Numbered from the stretch's first letter, positions 1 to 8,246 are shown. The stretch is 24,490 bases of DNA from an uncultured Bacteroidales bacterium (GCA_900544815.1 UQWT01000028.1:1-24490), one strand, 5' to 3'. Numbers and translations are program-made. The notes: a model not told the origin generated them from the sequence alone.

Positions 1-1
1 T

Positions 2-451
2 CCACTCTTGGGTATGTTGTTCTTTGGTAACTTAATCAAAGAGTCGGGCGTAACAAGAAGGCTTGCCGAGACTGCAAGAGGTCCGCTTATTGATGTTGTT
101 ACAATTCTTATTGGTATTACAGTTGGTTGTTCAACTCAGGCAGACAAATTCCTTCAGTGGAGTTCAATAAAGATCTTCATCCTTGGTGCCATCTCATTTG
201 CAATTGCAACATTCGGTGGTGTCATCTTTGTTAAGATCTTCAACCTGTTCCTAAAAGAGGGCAACAAGATCAATCCGCTTATTGGTAATGCCGGTGTATC
301 TGCAGTTCCCGATTCTGCTCGCGTATCTAACAATGTTGGATTGGAGTATGATAAAAAGAACTACCTGTTAATGCATGCTATGGGTCCTAACGTAGCAGGT
401 GTAATTGGTAGTGCCGTTGCTGCCGGTATCCTTCTTGGATTCCTCTCATAA
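2..451 (+). CDS. Sodium ion-translocating decarboxylase, beta subunit (C-terminal part)
   Basis: This is the 3' end of an integral membrane protein; the reading frame is open from base 2 and its start lies left of the window. The visible 149 residues carry hydrophobic segments and the conserved NAGVSAVPDSARVSNNVG and AMGPNVAGVIGSAVAAG stretches typical of the OadB/MmdB/GcdB family. Family members catalyse decarboxylation of a carboxybiotin carrier coupled to export of Na+ (oxaloacetate, methylmalonyl-CoA or glutaconyl-CoA systems); which substrate applies here depends on the alpha subunit, which is not in the window. In Bacteroidales this subunit usually closes an operon with the carboxyltransferase and biotin-carrier genes. 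A strong terminator 27 bases after the stop agrees with it being the last gene. The family assignment is secure; the specific enzyme is not determined. Confidence 0.9.
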   Translation, partial: PLLGMLFFGNLIKESGVTRRLAETARGPLIDVVTILIGITVGCSTQADKFLQWSSIKIFILGAISFAIATFGGVIFVKIFNLFLKEGNKINPLIGNAGVSAVPDSARVSNNVGLEYDKKNYLLMHAMGPNVAGVIGSAVAAGILLGFLS

Positions 452-477
452 CAGAATATCAACTATTCAATCTATAT

Positions 478-513
478 AGGAGGCTCGAAACAGATTCGAG
501 CCTCCTTTTTTTT
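478..513 (+). terminator. Rho-independent terminator after the decarboxylase beta gene
   Basis: A perfect 12-bp inverted repeat (478-489 AGGAGGCTCGAA with 495-506 TTCGAGCCTCCT) around a 5-base loop is followed by eight T residues. It lies 27 bases after the stop at 451 and separates the decarboxylase operon from the V-ATPase operon. Confidence 0.95.
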
Positions 514-604
514 CTTCTCTCCCTCCCTACCTTCTTTACTTTCTATAAACATCTATATAACATATTTAAAAACAGTATTCCTCTCCGTGTCAATCAAGGT
601 TGAA

Positions 605-630
605 GCCAACGCCAAGGCCAACGCCAAAGC
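605..630. repeat. GCCAAN hexamer repeat, locus 1
   Basis: Four tandem imperfect hexamers (GCCAAC, GCCAAG, GCCAAC, GCCAAA) followed by GC. The core AACGCCAAGGC recurs exactly at 8347-8357, and related GCCAA-rich sequence occurs at 8275-8357 and 14223-14285. All three lie in or at the edge of intergenic regions, so this looks like one member of a small interspersed repeat family rather than an isolated microsatellite. Confidence 0.7.
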
Positions 631-741
631 ATCTCATCCATAATATGGCCCAATCTGTTCCATATTACTAAAAAAAGTCACATATTCATAATTGTATAAA
701 ATTTCTTTAAACAATCTGTAGGATTTGTTGTTCCGATTTTT

Positions 742-749
742 TAACTTTG
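742..749 (+). promoter_or_regulatory. Putative -7 element for the V-ATPase operon
   Basis: TAACTTTG matches the Bacteroides -7 consensus TAnnTTTG and lies 47 bases before the atpE start. A TTTG at 724-727 could be the -33 element, but its 14-base spacing is shorter than the usual 19-21. It is the only reasonable candidate between the upstream terminator and atpE. Confidence 0.45.
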
Positions 750-796
750 AGACGTTTTTTTTGGTAATGAAAAATAATAAATAAAAAGATATCTTT

Positions 797-1411
797 ATGG
801 AAAATAAATTGCAGGAACTCACAGACAAACTCTACAACGAGGGTCTGTCCAAGGGAAAGAAAGAGGCCGAGGAATTAAAGAAAAAAGCTCAGGAAACATC
901 TGCTCAGATGATAGCAGATGCAAAAGCTAAGGCAGCCGAAATTATTGAAAATGCTACCAAAGAGTCTGAAGAACTTAAATCAAAAACAGAAAACGATGTT
1001 AAGATGGCGTTCTCACAGGCTTTTTCTTCTTTCAAACAACAGGTAGAGAATTCGGTTGTTGCCAAAGCTGTAAAGGTGGAAACATCCAATGCTCTAGGCG
1101 ACAAGGAGTTTCTGCAGTCTATAATAAAAACAGTAATAGAGGCTTATAATCCAAACAATTCAGACTCAATGGAGCTGAACCTTATTCTGCCGGCAGCAAA
1201 ACAGCAGGAGCTGGAGGATTTTGTCGGGAAGCAGATTGCAGGCATATCAAAAGCCCCTATAAATGTAAATTTTAGCAAAAAATTCCAAAACGGGTTTAAG
1301 ATTGGCCCAAAGGATAACGGCTATATTGTAAGTTTTACAGATGAGGATTTCTACACACTTATAGGGGAATATCTTAGACCTAAAACCAAGAAAATTCTTT
1401 TTGGAGAGTAG
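797..1411 (+). CDS. atpE: V-type ATP synthase/ATPase subunit E
   Basis: This 204-residue protein is the peripheral-stalk subunit that ties the catalytic A3B3 head to membrane subunit I. Residues 1 to about 90 are highly charged, rich in Lys, Glu and Ala, and almost proline-free, as expected for the long stalk coiled coil (EEAKKKA-like repeats around 20-60). The C-terminal half is a mixed globular domain that would bind the top of the head. Its length is normal for the family. It is the first gene of the operon, 3 bases ahead of the DUF2764 gene, and has the usual first position in Bacteroidetes, chlamydial and spirochaetal V-ATPase operons. No separate subunit G gene is seen nearby, which raises the question of what its coiled-coil partner is. 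The symbol follows V-type naming and is not the F-type c subunit. Confidence 0.88.
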   Translation: MENKLQELTDKLYNEGLSKGKKEAEELKKKAQETSAQMIADAKAKAAEIIENATKESEELKSKTENDVKMAFSQAFSSFKQQVENSVVAKAVKVETSNALGDKEFLQSIIKTVIEAYNPNNSDSMELNLILPAAKQQELEDFVGKQIAGISKAPINVNFSKKFQNGFKIGPKDNGYIVSFTDEDFYTLIGEYLRPKTKKILFGE

Positions 1412-1414
1412 TAT

Positions 1415-2011
1415 ATGAGGAATAATTACCATTATATCATAACGGGACTTCCTCAACTTGTCTTGGAAAACAGAAGCAAGACTGTAAGCTACGAGAAGAT
1501 GCGCGACTCTATTTTAAGCAGCGCGTCCGATAGTGATAGAGCTTTGGTAAAATGGTTGGAGTTTGGGTCCGATGCAAAGAATCTGAGCACCCATTTTTAC
1601 TACGCTTCGTTTAAATGCAAAAACAGGTTCATTAGAGACTATTTTAGAATGGATCTCCTTATAAGAAACTATAAGGTGGAATATATGTCTGCAAAATTGA
1701 ACAGTGACGCATCCAAATACTGCATCTATCCCTCTAATTTCAGCAAATTGGAGAAGGATGCCCTCTTAGCGGAGGAGTTGGAGCCTATTTTTGCTACCAA
1801 AGATATTTTGAAAAAGGAGGAGATGCTCGATGATCTAAAATGGAGCAAACTTAATGAGATGGCTCCGTACGGAGAGTTCAGCATAGATGTTATTCTTGTT
1901 TTCCTCGCAAAACTTATGCTCATTGACAGATGGAACAAGTTGGATGCAGAAAAGGGGGCAAAATTGTTCAAGCAATTGGTTGACGAGGTTAAAGGGACAT
2001 ATAAAGCGTAA
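1415..2011 (+). CDS. DUF2764 family protein of the V-ATPase operon
   Basis: This 198-residue soluble protein matches the DUF2764 family by its N-terminus (YHYIITGLPQL at about residues 5-15) and by its position between subunits E and A, as in Chlamydia, Borrelia/Treponema and Bacteroidetes V-ATPase operons. It has no signal peptide or membrane segment and looks helical. The function is not established. The segment at about 71-95, ending in NYKVEYMSAKL, and the C-terminal FLAKLMLIDRW region vaguely resemble the helical modules of V-ATPase subunit C (AC39/d), a subunit otherwise missing from this operon. That resemblance is my own reading and would need a profile or structure comparison. It follows atpE by 3 bases and precedes atpA by 54, so it is almost certainly co-transcribed and a subunit or assembly factor. 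Confidence 0.85.
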   Translation: MRNNYHYIITGLPQLVLENRSKTVSYEKMRDSILSSASDSDRALVKWLEFGSDAKNLSTHFYYASFKCKNRFIRDYFRMDLLIRNYKVEYMSAKLNSDASKYCIYPSNFSKLEKDALLAEELEPIFATKDILKKEEMLDDLKWSKLNEMAPYGEFSIDVILVFLAKLMLIDRWNKLDAEKGAKLFKQLVDEVKGTYKA

Positions 2012-2065
2012 CAGACAAGATAGTCTGTCTATGAATTAGATTTAGAAATTAAAAAAATATATAAC

Positions 2066-3832
2066 ATGAAAACCACAGGAAAAGTCATAGGTATCATTTC
2101 TAACCTTGTTACAGTTGAGGTTAATGGTCCGGTGGCGCAAAATGAAATCTGTTTCATTAAGACCGGAGATATCCGTCTTATGGCTGAGGTTATCAAGGTT
2201 GGAGGTAAGAATGCATACGTGCAGGTATATGAGAGTACTCGAGGTGTAAAGAACGGTTGTGATGTTGAGTTTGAGGGGTACATGTTGGAGGTTACTCTAG
2301 GGCCCGGTCTTCTTTCAAGCAACTACGACGGACTTCAGAATAACTTGGCTACAATGAAGGATGTATTCCTAAAAAGAGGCGAATACACAGCTCCGTTGGA
2401 CAGCGAAAAACTATGGGAGTTCACCCCTATTGCCAAAGTAGGCGACAAGGTGATTGCTGCAGACTGGCTTGGAGAGGTAAAGGAGGGATGGCTGCCTCAC
2501 AAAATCATGGTACCTTTTTCCTTTAAAGGGGAATACACAGTTAAAAGCATAAATAAGGCAGGCAAGTACAAAATAAATGACACCGTAGCGGTGCTTACAG
2601 ATGAGGAGGGTGAGGATGTAAACGTTACAATGGTTCAGAAATGGCCTGTAAAGGTTGCCATTGGCGGATATGTGGAAAAACCTCGTCCATACAGGATTAT
2701 GGAGACCTGCGTAAGATGTATAGACACTCTTAACCCTATTGCAGAGGGAGGTACAGGATTTATACCCGGCCCTTTCGGTTGCGGCAAAACCGTACTGCAG
2801 CACGCCATAGCAAAACAGGGTGAAGCAGATGTTATTATTATGGCGGCCTGCGGTGAGCGTGCCAATGAAGTTGTGGAGATCTTTACAGAGTTCCCTGAAT
2901 TGGTTGATGCAAGAACAGGCAGAAAACTCATGGAGAGAACCACTATTATATGTAATACATCCAACATGCCTGTTGCAGCACGTGAGGCATCTGTCTACAC
3001 AGCAATGACAATTGGTGAGTATTACAGGGCAATGGGACTAAAGGTCCTTCTTCTTGCAGACTCAACTTCACGTTGGGCACAGGCACTAAGGGAGATGTCT
3101 AACAGAATGGAAGAGCTTCCCGGTGCAGATGCATTCCCTGTGGATCTTCCTGCAATCATATCCAACTTCTATTCAAGAGCGGGTATTGTAAAACTTAACA
3201 ACGGCTCAACCGGTTCTGTAACATTTATAGGAACGGTATCGCCTGCCGGCGGTAACCTCAAAGAGCCTGTTACAGAGTCTACAAAGAAGACCGCAAGATG
3301 TTTCTACGCACTTAATCAGGCTCGTGCAGACAGAAAACGTTACCCTGCAGTTGACCCTATTGATTCATATTCAAAATATCTTGAATATCCGGAGATCGTT
3401 GAATACTTGGACAAGAAGATGGGATCAGGCTGGGTAGACAAGGTTCAGAGTGCAAAGAATATAATCATAAGAGGAAAAGAGGCATACGAGCAGATTAACA
3501 TCTTGGGAGATGACGGTGTGCCAATGGAATACCACTTAAGATATTGGAAGTCTGAACTTATAGACTTCATTATCCTTCAGCAGGATGCCTTTGACGCAAT
3601 TGACGCTACCTGCCCTATGGAGAGACAGGAGTTTATGTTGGACAAGGTTCTTGAGATCTGCAACACCCCATTTGAGTTTGAAACATTTGAGGAGGTAGGC
3701 ACATTCTTTAAATCTTTGGTAAACATAATGCGTCAGATGAACTACTCAGAGTTCAAGAGCGATAACTTTAACAAATACATTAACCAGTTGAACGAAACAA
3801 TTGCCAAAAGGCAAAATGGTCTGGCAAGTTAA
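2066..3832 (+). CDS. atpA: V-type ATPase catalytic subunit A
   Basis: This 588-residue protein is the catalytic nucleotide-binding subunit of the V1/A1 head. The Walker A loop GPFGCGKT is at residues 235-242, the GER motif with the presumed catalytic Glu is at about 263-265, and a Walker B-like LLLADSTSRWAQAL stretch follows. The N-terminal beta-barrel and the non-homologous bulge region (about 110-190), which distinguishes A subunits from F-type beta, are both present. Length is normal for bacterial and archaeal A subunits. An A/T-rich leader with no clear Shine-Dalgarno site precedes the ATG, as usual in Bacteroidetes. Only 14 bases separate it from atpB, so the two head subunits would be made from the same message. 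No damage to key residues is seen. Confidence 0.97.
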   Translation: MKTTGKVIGIISNLVTVEVNGPVAQNEICFIKTGDIRLMAEVIKVGGKNAYVQVYESTRGVKNGCDVEFEGYMLEVTLGPGLLSSNYDGLQNNLATMKDVFLKRGEYTAPLDSEKLWEFTPIAKVGDKVIAADWLGEVKEGWLPHKIMVPFSFKGEYTVKSINKAGKYKINDTVAVLTDEEGEDVNVTMVQKWPVKVAIGGYVEKPRPYRIMETCVRCIDTLNPIAEGGTGFIPGPFGCGKTVLQHAIAKQGEADVIIMAACGERANEVVEIFTEFPELVDARTGRKLMERTTIICNTSNMPVAAREASVYTAMTIGEYYRAMGLKVLLLADSTSRWAQALREMSNRMEELPGADAFPVDLPAIISNFYSRAGIVKLNNGSTGSVTFIGTVSPAGGNLKEPVTESTKKTARCFYALNQARADRKRYPAVDPIDSYSKYLEYPEIVEYLDKKMGSGWVDKVQSAKNIIIRGKEAYEQINILGDDGVPMEYHLRYWKSELIDFIILQQDAFDAIDATCPMERQEFMLDKVLEICNTPFEFETFEEVGTFFKSLVNIMRQMNYSEFKSDNFNKYINQLNETIAKRQNGLAS

Positions 3833-3846
3833 TCTTAAACAGTGTT

Positions 3847-5172
3847 ATGGCAAATAAAGCATTTCAAAGAATATATACAAAGTTGGAGGCAATTACAAAA
3901 GCCACGGTATCTCTTAAAGCAGAGGGTGTTTCCAACGACGAGCTTGCAACAGTAGACGGCAAACTCGCTCAGGTGGTTAAATTAAAGGGAGACTTGGTAA
4001 CACTGCAGGTGTTTTCCGGTACAGAGGGTATCCCTACAAATGCAGAGGTGGTCTTTTTGGGTGAACCGCCTGCACTAAATGTGAGCGAAGAGCTTGCAGG
4101 ACGTTTCTTCAACGCATACGGTCAACCTATAGACGGCGGTCCTGCCGTAGAGGGGGAGAAGAGATTCATTGGCGGCCCAAGCGTTAACCCATACAAAAGA
4201 AAACAGCCTTCGCAGCTGATTCCCACAGGTATTGCGGGTATAGACCTTAACAACACTATAGTTTCGGGGCAAAAGATTCCGTTCTTTGCCAACGCAGACC
4301 AGCCTTACAACCAGGTAATGGCAAATGTTGCACTTAGAGCGGATGTAGACAAGATTATCTTAGGAGGTATGGGACTTTCAAACGACGATTATCTCTACTT
4401 TAAGCAGATGTTTGAAAACGCCGGTGCACTTAACAAGATCATAAGCTTTGTAAACACTACAGAGCAGCCTCCTGTGGAGCGTCTGCTTATTCCGGATATG
4501 GCGCTTACTGCAGCAGAGTACTTTGCCGTTGACAAAAACGAGAAAGTGCTTGTACTTCTTACAGATATGACCCTGTATGCCGATGCGCTCTCAATTGTAA
4601 GTAACCGTATGGACCAGATTCCGTCTAAAGACTCAATGCCCGGCTCGCTTTACTCAGACTTGGCAAAGATCTACGAGAAGGCGGTGCAGCTTCCTGCCGG
4701 CGGTTCCATTACCATCATAGCCGTTACAACGCTTAACGACGGTGATATTACCCATGCTATTCCCGACAACACAGGTTATATTACAGAGGGACAGTTATTC
4801 TTAAGACACGATACCGATACCGGAAAGACTATCATAGACCCGTTCCGTTCACTTTCACGTCTTAAACAGCTTGTAATTGGAAAGCAGACAAGAGAGGATC
4901 ACAGCCAGGTAATGAATACAGGCGTTCGTCTGTATGCCGATGCAGCCAATGCAAAGACAAAACTAGAAAACGGTTTTGATCTTAGCGATTACGACTTAAG
5001 GTGTTTGGACTATGCCAAAGATTACTCAACAAGACTGTTGTCCATTGATGTAAACATCCCTATCAACGAGATGTTGGATACAGCTTGGGAGTTGTTTGGC
5101 AAATATTTCAAGCCGGAAGAACTTGGTATTAAACAGAACCTTGTAGATAAATATTGGAAAAGTGCCAAATAA
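3847..5172 (+). CDS. atpB: V-type ATPase non-catalytic subunit B
   Basis: This 441-residue protein alternates with subunit A in the A3B3 head and contributes to the nucleotide sites without hydrolysing ATP itself. Where A has a P-loop, this protein has FFANADQPYNQ, so there is no Walker A motif, as expected for B. Conserved B-family stretches include ELAGRFFNAYGQPIDGGP near residues 83-100, PTGIAGID near 125, LTDMTLYADAL, and the GYITEGQLFLRHD segment. Length is slightly short of the roughly 460 residues common in the family, as in other bacteria with this operon type. It sits 14 bases after atpA and 10 before atpD. Confidence 0.96.
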   Translation: MANKAFQRIYTKLEAITKATVSLKAEGVSNDELATVDGKLAQVVKLKGDLVTLQVFSGTEGIPTNAEVVFLGEPPALNVSEELAGRFFNAYGQPIDGGPAVEGEKRFIGGPSVNPYKRKQPSQLIPTGIAGIDLNNTIVSGQKIPFFANADQPYNQVMANVALRADVDKIILGGMGLSNDDYLYFKQMFENAGALNKIISFVNTTEQPPVERLLIPDMALTAAEYFAVDKNEKVLVLLTDMTLYADALSIVSNRMDQIPSKDSMPGSLYSDLAKIYEKAVQLPAGGSITIIAVTTLNDGDITHAIPDNTGYITEGQLFLRHDTDTGKTIIDPFRSLSRLKQLVIGKQTREDHSQVMNTGVRLYADAANAKTKLENGFDLSDYDLRCLDYAKDYSTRLLSIDVNIPINEMLDTAWELFGKYFKPEELGIKQNLVDKYWKSAK

Positions 5173-5182
5173 TTAAACAGTT

Positions 5183-5818
5183 ATGGCTATAAAATTTCAA
5201 TTCAACAAAACCTCTCTCAATGAGCTCAACAAGCAATTGAAAGTGCGTACAAACGCGCTTCCAACGTTAAAGAACAAGGAGAGCGCCTTGAGGTTGGAGG
5301 TAAAGAAGGCAAAGCAACGCAGCGAGTCGTTAGTAAAAGAATTAGACGGCAAGCTGAAAGCATACGCCTATATAGCTGCACTGTGGAATGAATTTGAGCC
5401 TGGTCTTATACGAGTAAAAGATGTAAAACTCAGAACTGAGAAGATAGCCGGTGTAAAGGTTCCGGCATTGGATGGTGTTGAGTATGATGTAAAGGGGTTT
5501 GATATATTCAAAAAACCGCTTTGGTATACAGACGGTGTTGAGATATTAAAGAGCCTTGCACAGATAGGCATCGAATCTGAGATATATCTCCAAAAGATGC
5601 ATCTTTTAGATTTCTCCCGTAAAAAGACAACACAGAAAGTAAACCTTTACGAAAAGGTTCAAATTCCAGGTTATCAGGAGGCTATAAGAAAAATTAAACG
5701 ATACATGGAAGATGAGGAGAACCTCTCCAAAGCCTCGCAGAAGATTGTTAAGACCAGACATGCTGCAGAGGAGGAAGAGGAGGAGATGTTACAGAAAAAG
5801 GAGGTAAATCATGATTAA
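5183..5818 (+). CDS. atpD: V-type ATPase subunit D (central rotor stalk)
   Basis: This 211-residue protein is the central shaft that rotates inside the A3B3 head, functionally like F-type gamma. It has long charged helices at both ends (about residues 8-65 and 150-205) that would pack as an antiparallel coiled coil, with a shorter globular section between. The C-terminal helix ends in a run of Glu (residues about 195-201) and a Lys-rich tail. Its stop codon overlaps the atpI start by 8 bases (AATCATGATTAA), which suggests translational coupling. In other V-ATPases D binds the small subunit F and sits on subunit C; neither is recognisable here, so how D couples to the membrane ring in this enzyme is open. 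Confidence 0.93.
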   Translation: MAIKFQFNKTSLNELNKQLKVRTNALPTLKNKESALRLEVKKAKQRSESLVKELDGKLKAYAYIAALWNEFEPGLIRVKDVKLRTEKIAGVKVPALDGVEYDVKGFDIFKKPLWYTDGVEILKSLAQIGIESEIYLQKMHLLDFSRKKTTQKVNLYEKVQIPGYQEAIRKIKRYMEDEENLSKASQKIVKTRHAAEEEEEEMLQKKEVNHD

Positions 5819-7643
5819 GAAGATGACAAAATACACCTTTGTACTCTTCCATAGGGATGTTGAAGGTTTTCTCTCAGGTTTGCAGGACCTGGGGGTTGTT
5901 GATATTACACGAAGCAAGAGGAGCGTTGATACAGTTTCCAAGGAGAAGTTTGACGAGATTGAGAAATGCCGTAGGCTTGCTTCCAAACTTGAATCGGTGC
6001 ATAACAATATCATTGAGGAGTTTGAGAAAGGCAAAAAAACCTATGCCGCACCATCCTCGCTTGATATTGACGGTAATATTATCTCTGCCGCAACCGGCAA
6101 TAAAGAGGTTGTAGAGGTTATCTCTCTAAAATTAGGGGCATTGGACAGTCTTAAGATTGCACTGAAAAATGCTGCATCGGCTTTGGCTGAGTCCAAACCT
6201 TGGGGTGAATTCGACCACTCAAATATTGCAAGGATAAATGAGCTTGGTCTAGCCTGCAATTTCTATACTGTTTCAAACAAACGGTACAGTGCAGAATGGG
6301 AGAAGAATTTTGCAATTCAGGTACTTAACGAGGAGAACAACAATATATATTTTGTTGTTGTGGGAGACAATAAGGGGTTTCCTGTTTCTCCCGTCAAATT
6401 CCCTGCAAAAGCTGCATCAGTTATAGAATCCGAGATAGCATCAATTGAATCCGATATAGACAAGACAAAGACCGAAATTCTGTTTTTGAACAGTCTGAAG
6501 GAGAAGATAGATTCATATCGTGCAGAACTGTTCTCCAATTTGGATGTCTACCTTGCAAAGCACGGCTCTAAAAAGGAGGCAGAGGAGACGATAGTCGTTT
6601 TTGAAGGATTTGCTCCAACCGAGATAGACGATAAGGTTGCATCTTTCCTAAAAGACAACAGCGTGTACTATTTCTCAGATGCCGCAAAGAAAGAGGACAA
6701 CCCTCCTATTCAGTTAAAGAACAACTTTTTTGCAAAGTTATACGAACCTATTGGAGAGCTGTATATGCTACCAACATATGGAGAGCTGGATTTAACGCTC
6801 TTCTTTGCTCCGTTCTATATGCTCTTTTTTGGTTTATGTCTTGGAGACATGGGATACGGGCTTGTGCTTGTTCTTGCAGGTCTGTATGTCAACTTTAGAA
6901 TGAAAGAGTATGCAAACTACGGCAAATTGGTTGCCTGGTTAGGGTTTGGCTCAATAATAATGCCTGCCCTTAACGGAACATTCTTTGGAGCCAAGATATA
7001 TGACCTGTTCCCTGCTTTTGGGGATCTGCGCAACGTACTCTTTGATGATATGAAGATGTTCTGGTTTGCAATTATATTTGGTATAGTACAGATAGTATTT
7101 GCAAGAATATTAAATGCAATATACAGGATGAAACATGAGGGCTTTACGGCCGGCCTAAGCAATATAGGGTGGGCCATTCTCATAACATGGATCTCATTTT
7201 GGTATTATTATAACCAGATTGGAGCAGCCATGCCGGCATGGGCAGGGCTATTTGTATGGGTAGGTTTAGCACTTATATTGCTATTCTCATCAGACAGTAA
7301 AAACATTGCTGTTAGAATCTTTAAAGGGACAACATCTCTGTATGATATTACAGGAGTGTTTGGAGATACACTATCTTATATACGTCTGTTCGGACTTGGA
7401 ACAGCGGGCGGTATTCTTGGATATGTTGTCAACTCCGTTGCAGTCCAGCTTGGAGGCATTCCATACCTTGGATGGTTCTTTATGATTCTTATGCTTGTAA
7501 TAGGTCATTTGGCTGTACTGCTGCTTTCTTCGCTTGGAGCATTTGTACACCCAATGCGTCTTACCTTTGTAGAGTTCTACAAAAATGCAGGCTTTGAAGG
7601 TGGAGGAAGGGAGTATTCACCATTAAAACGCAACAAAAAATAA
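5811..7643 (+). CDS. atpI: V-type ATPase membrane subunit I (subunit a)
   Basis: This 610-residue protein is the stator membrane subunit that forms the ion half-channels beside the K ring. Residues 1 to about 320 are cytoplasmic and partly coiled-coil (for example the ESEIASIESDIDKTKTEI region). From about 325 on there are seven or eight hydrophobic helices, starting with ELDLTLFFAPFYMLFFG. The conserved SYIRLFGLGTAGG motif carries Arg525, which corresponds to the essential arginine that releases the ion from the proteolipid glutamate. The C-terminus FVHPMRLTFVEFYKNAGFEGGG is typical of the family. Its start overlaps the end of atpD by 8 bases. A longer gap with a hairpin separates it from atpK. 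Confidence 0.95.
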   Translation: MIKKMTKYTFVLFHRDVEGFLSGLQDLGVVDITRSKRSVDTVSKEKFDEIEKCRRLASKLESVHNNIIEEFEKGKKTYAAPSSLDIDGNIISAATGNKEVVEVISLKLGALDSLKIALKNAASALAESKPWGEFDHSNIARINELGLACNFYTVSNKRYSAEWEKNFAIQVLNEENNNIYFVVVGDNKGFPVSPVKFPAKAASVIESEIASIESDIDKTKTEILFLNSLKEKIDSYRAELFSNLDVYLAKHGSKKEAEETIVVFEGFAPTEIDDKVASFLKDNSVYYFSDAAKKEDNPPIQLKNNFFAKLYEPIGELYMLPTYGELDLTLFFAPFYMLFFGLCLGDMGYGLVLVLAGLYVNFRMKEYANYGKLVAWLGFGSIIMPALNGTFFGAKIYDLFPAFGDLRNVLFDDMKMFWFAIIFGIVQIVFARILNAIYRMKHEGFTAGLSNIGWAILITWISFWYYYNQIGAAMPAWAGLFVWVGLALILLFSSDSKNIAVRIFKGTTSLYDITGVFGDTLSYIRLFGLGTAGGILGYVVNSVAVQLGGIPYLGWFFMILMLVIGHLAVLLLSSLGAFVHPMRLTFVEFYKNAGFEGGGREYSPLKRNKK

Positions 7644-7655
7644 GAAATTTTAGAG

Positions 7656-7677
7656 TAGCCTATGCGGTTATAGGCTA
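7656..7677 (+). other. Perfect hairpin between atpI and atpK
   Basis: TAGCCTAT (7656-7663) and ATAGGCTA (7670-7677) form a perfect 8-bp stem with a 6-base loop. It begins 13 bases after the atpI stop and ends 53 bases before the atpK start. No T-run follows, so it is not a standard terminator. It could be an RNA stability or processing element that raises the level of atpK message relative to the rest of the operon. Confidence 0.55.
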
Positions 7678-7730
7678 AAGCAAAATATTTAAACAGAAAA
7701 ATAAACTAAAACAATAAAAATTAAATTATT

Positions 7731-8186
7731 ATGGAACAATTACCATTCTTTTTGGCCTACACCGGCCTTGCATTCATGTTGGCTCTGTCTTGTATAGGCA
7801 GTACATACGGAGTTACCATTGGCGGTAACGCTACCATTGGAGCACTAAAGAAAAACCCTGACATTTTTGGTAAATCTATGATTCTTTGCGCTCTTCCATC
7901 TACACAGGGTCTATACGGATTTGCCGGATTCTTCCTTATGTTGGGCAATCTTTCTGCAAGAACATCTCTATCTCTAAACGCTGCTCTTGCCGTTCTTACA
8001 GCAGGTTTGGCTTTAGGTATTGTTGGTTTCTTCTCTGCCACTAAACAGGCATCACTTGTTGCAAATGGTATCAACGAGATGAGCAACGGTAACGATGTAT
8101 TTGGTAAAACACTGATTTTGGCGGTATTCCCTGAGTTGTATGCAATTTTAACATTTGCTGCAGCATTCTTGGCTTTGCCTGCATAA
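7731..8186 (+). CDS. atpK: V-type ATPase proteolipid subunit K (rotor ring), predicted Na+-binding
   Basis: This 151-residue, four-helix protein is a duplicated double hairpin that forms the rotating membrane ring. The second hairpin has the ion-binding Glu135 (FPELYAIL). The first has Gln59 at the equivalent position (LPSTQGLYGF), as in V-type rather than F-type proteolipids. Aligned by eye with Enterococcus hirae NtpK, its Na+ ligands and neighbours L61, T64, Q65, Y68, Q110 and E139 correspond to L55, T58, Q59, Y62, Q106 and E135 here. All are conserved, which predicts Na+ rather than H+ coupling. It is the last operon gene, 87 bases after atpI, with a hairpin in the gap and a terminator-like hairpin downstream. 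The leader is A/T-rich without a Shine-Dalgarno site. Confidence 0.95.
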   Translation: MEQLPFFLAYTGLAFMLALSCIGSTYGVTIGGNATIGALKKNPDIFGKSMILCALPSTQGLYGFAGFFLMLGNLSARTSLSLNAALAVLTAGLALGIVGFFSATKQASLVANGINEMSNGNDVFGKTLILAVFPELYAILTFAAAFLALPA

Positions 8187-8212
8187 GTTTCAGCAACGCC
8201 AAAAGAACTAAC

Positions 8213-8246
8213 AGAGGCGGCTCGCATGTCAATGGAGGCCGCCTCT
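8213..8246 (+). terminator. Probable terminator of the V-ATPase operon
   Basis: AGAGGCGGC (8213-8221) pairs perfectly with GCCGCCTCT (8238-8246) around a 16-base loop, 26 bases after the atpK stop. The following sequence (ACTGTTTATAG) has only a short T-run, so termination may be weak or factor-assisted. Confidence 0.6.

Larger units (their letters stand above)
514..796. other. Intergenic leader region upstream of the V-ATPase operon
   Basis: This 283-base stretch is A/T-rich and holds no convincing gene. It contains a pyrimidine-rich segment just after the terminator, the GCCAAN hexamer repeat at 605-630, and a Bacteroides-type -7 element at 742-749. The only reading frame on the minus strand here is low-complexity and has no family resemblance, so I treat it as non-coding. 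Confidence 0.6.

Noticed and set aside
605..630. CRISPR array
   Set aside because: The hexamer repeats are adjacent without spacers of even length, and no cas genes are present.
634..828. Minus-strand open frame before atpE
   Set aside because: Low-complexity A/T-rich translation that overlaps the atpE start; no family resemblance.
7757..8227. Long minus-strand frame opposite atpK
   Set aside because: It is a shadow of the conserved proteolipid gene; its translation has no recognisable domain.
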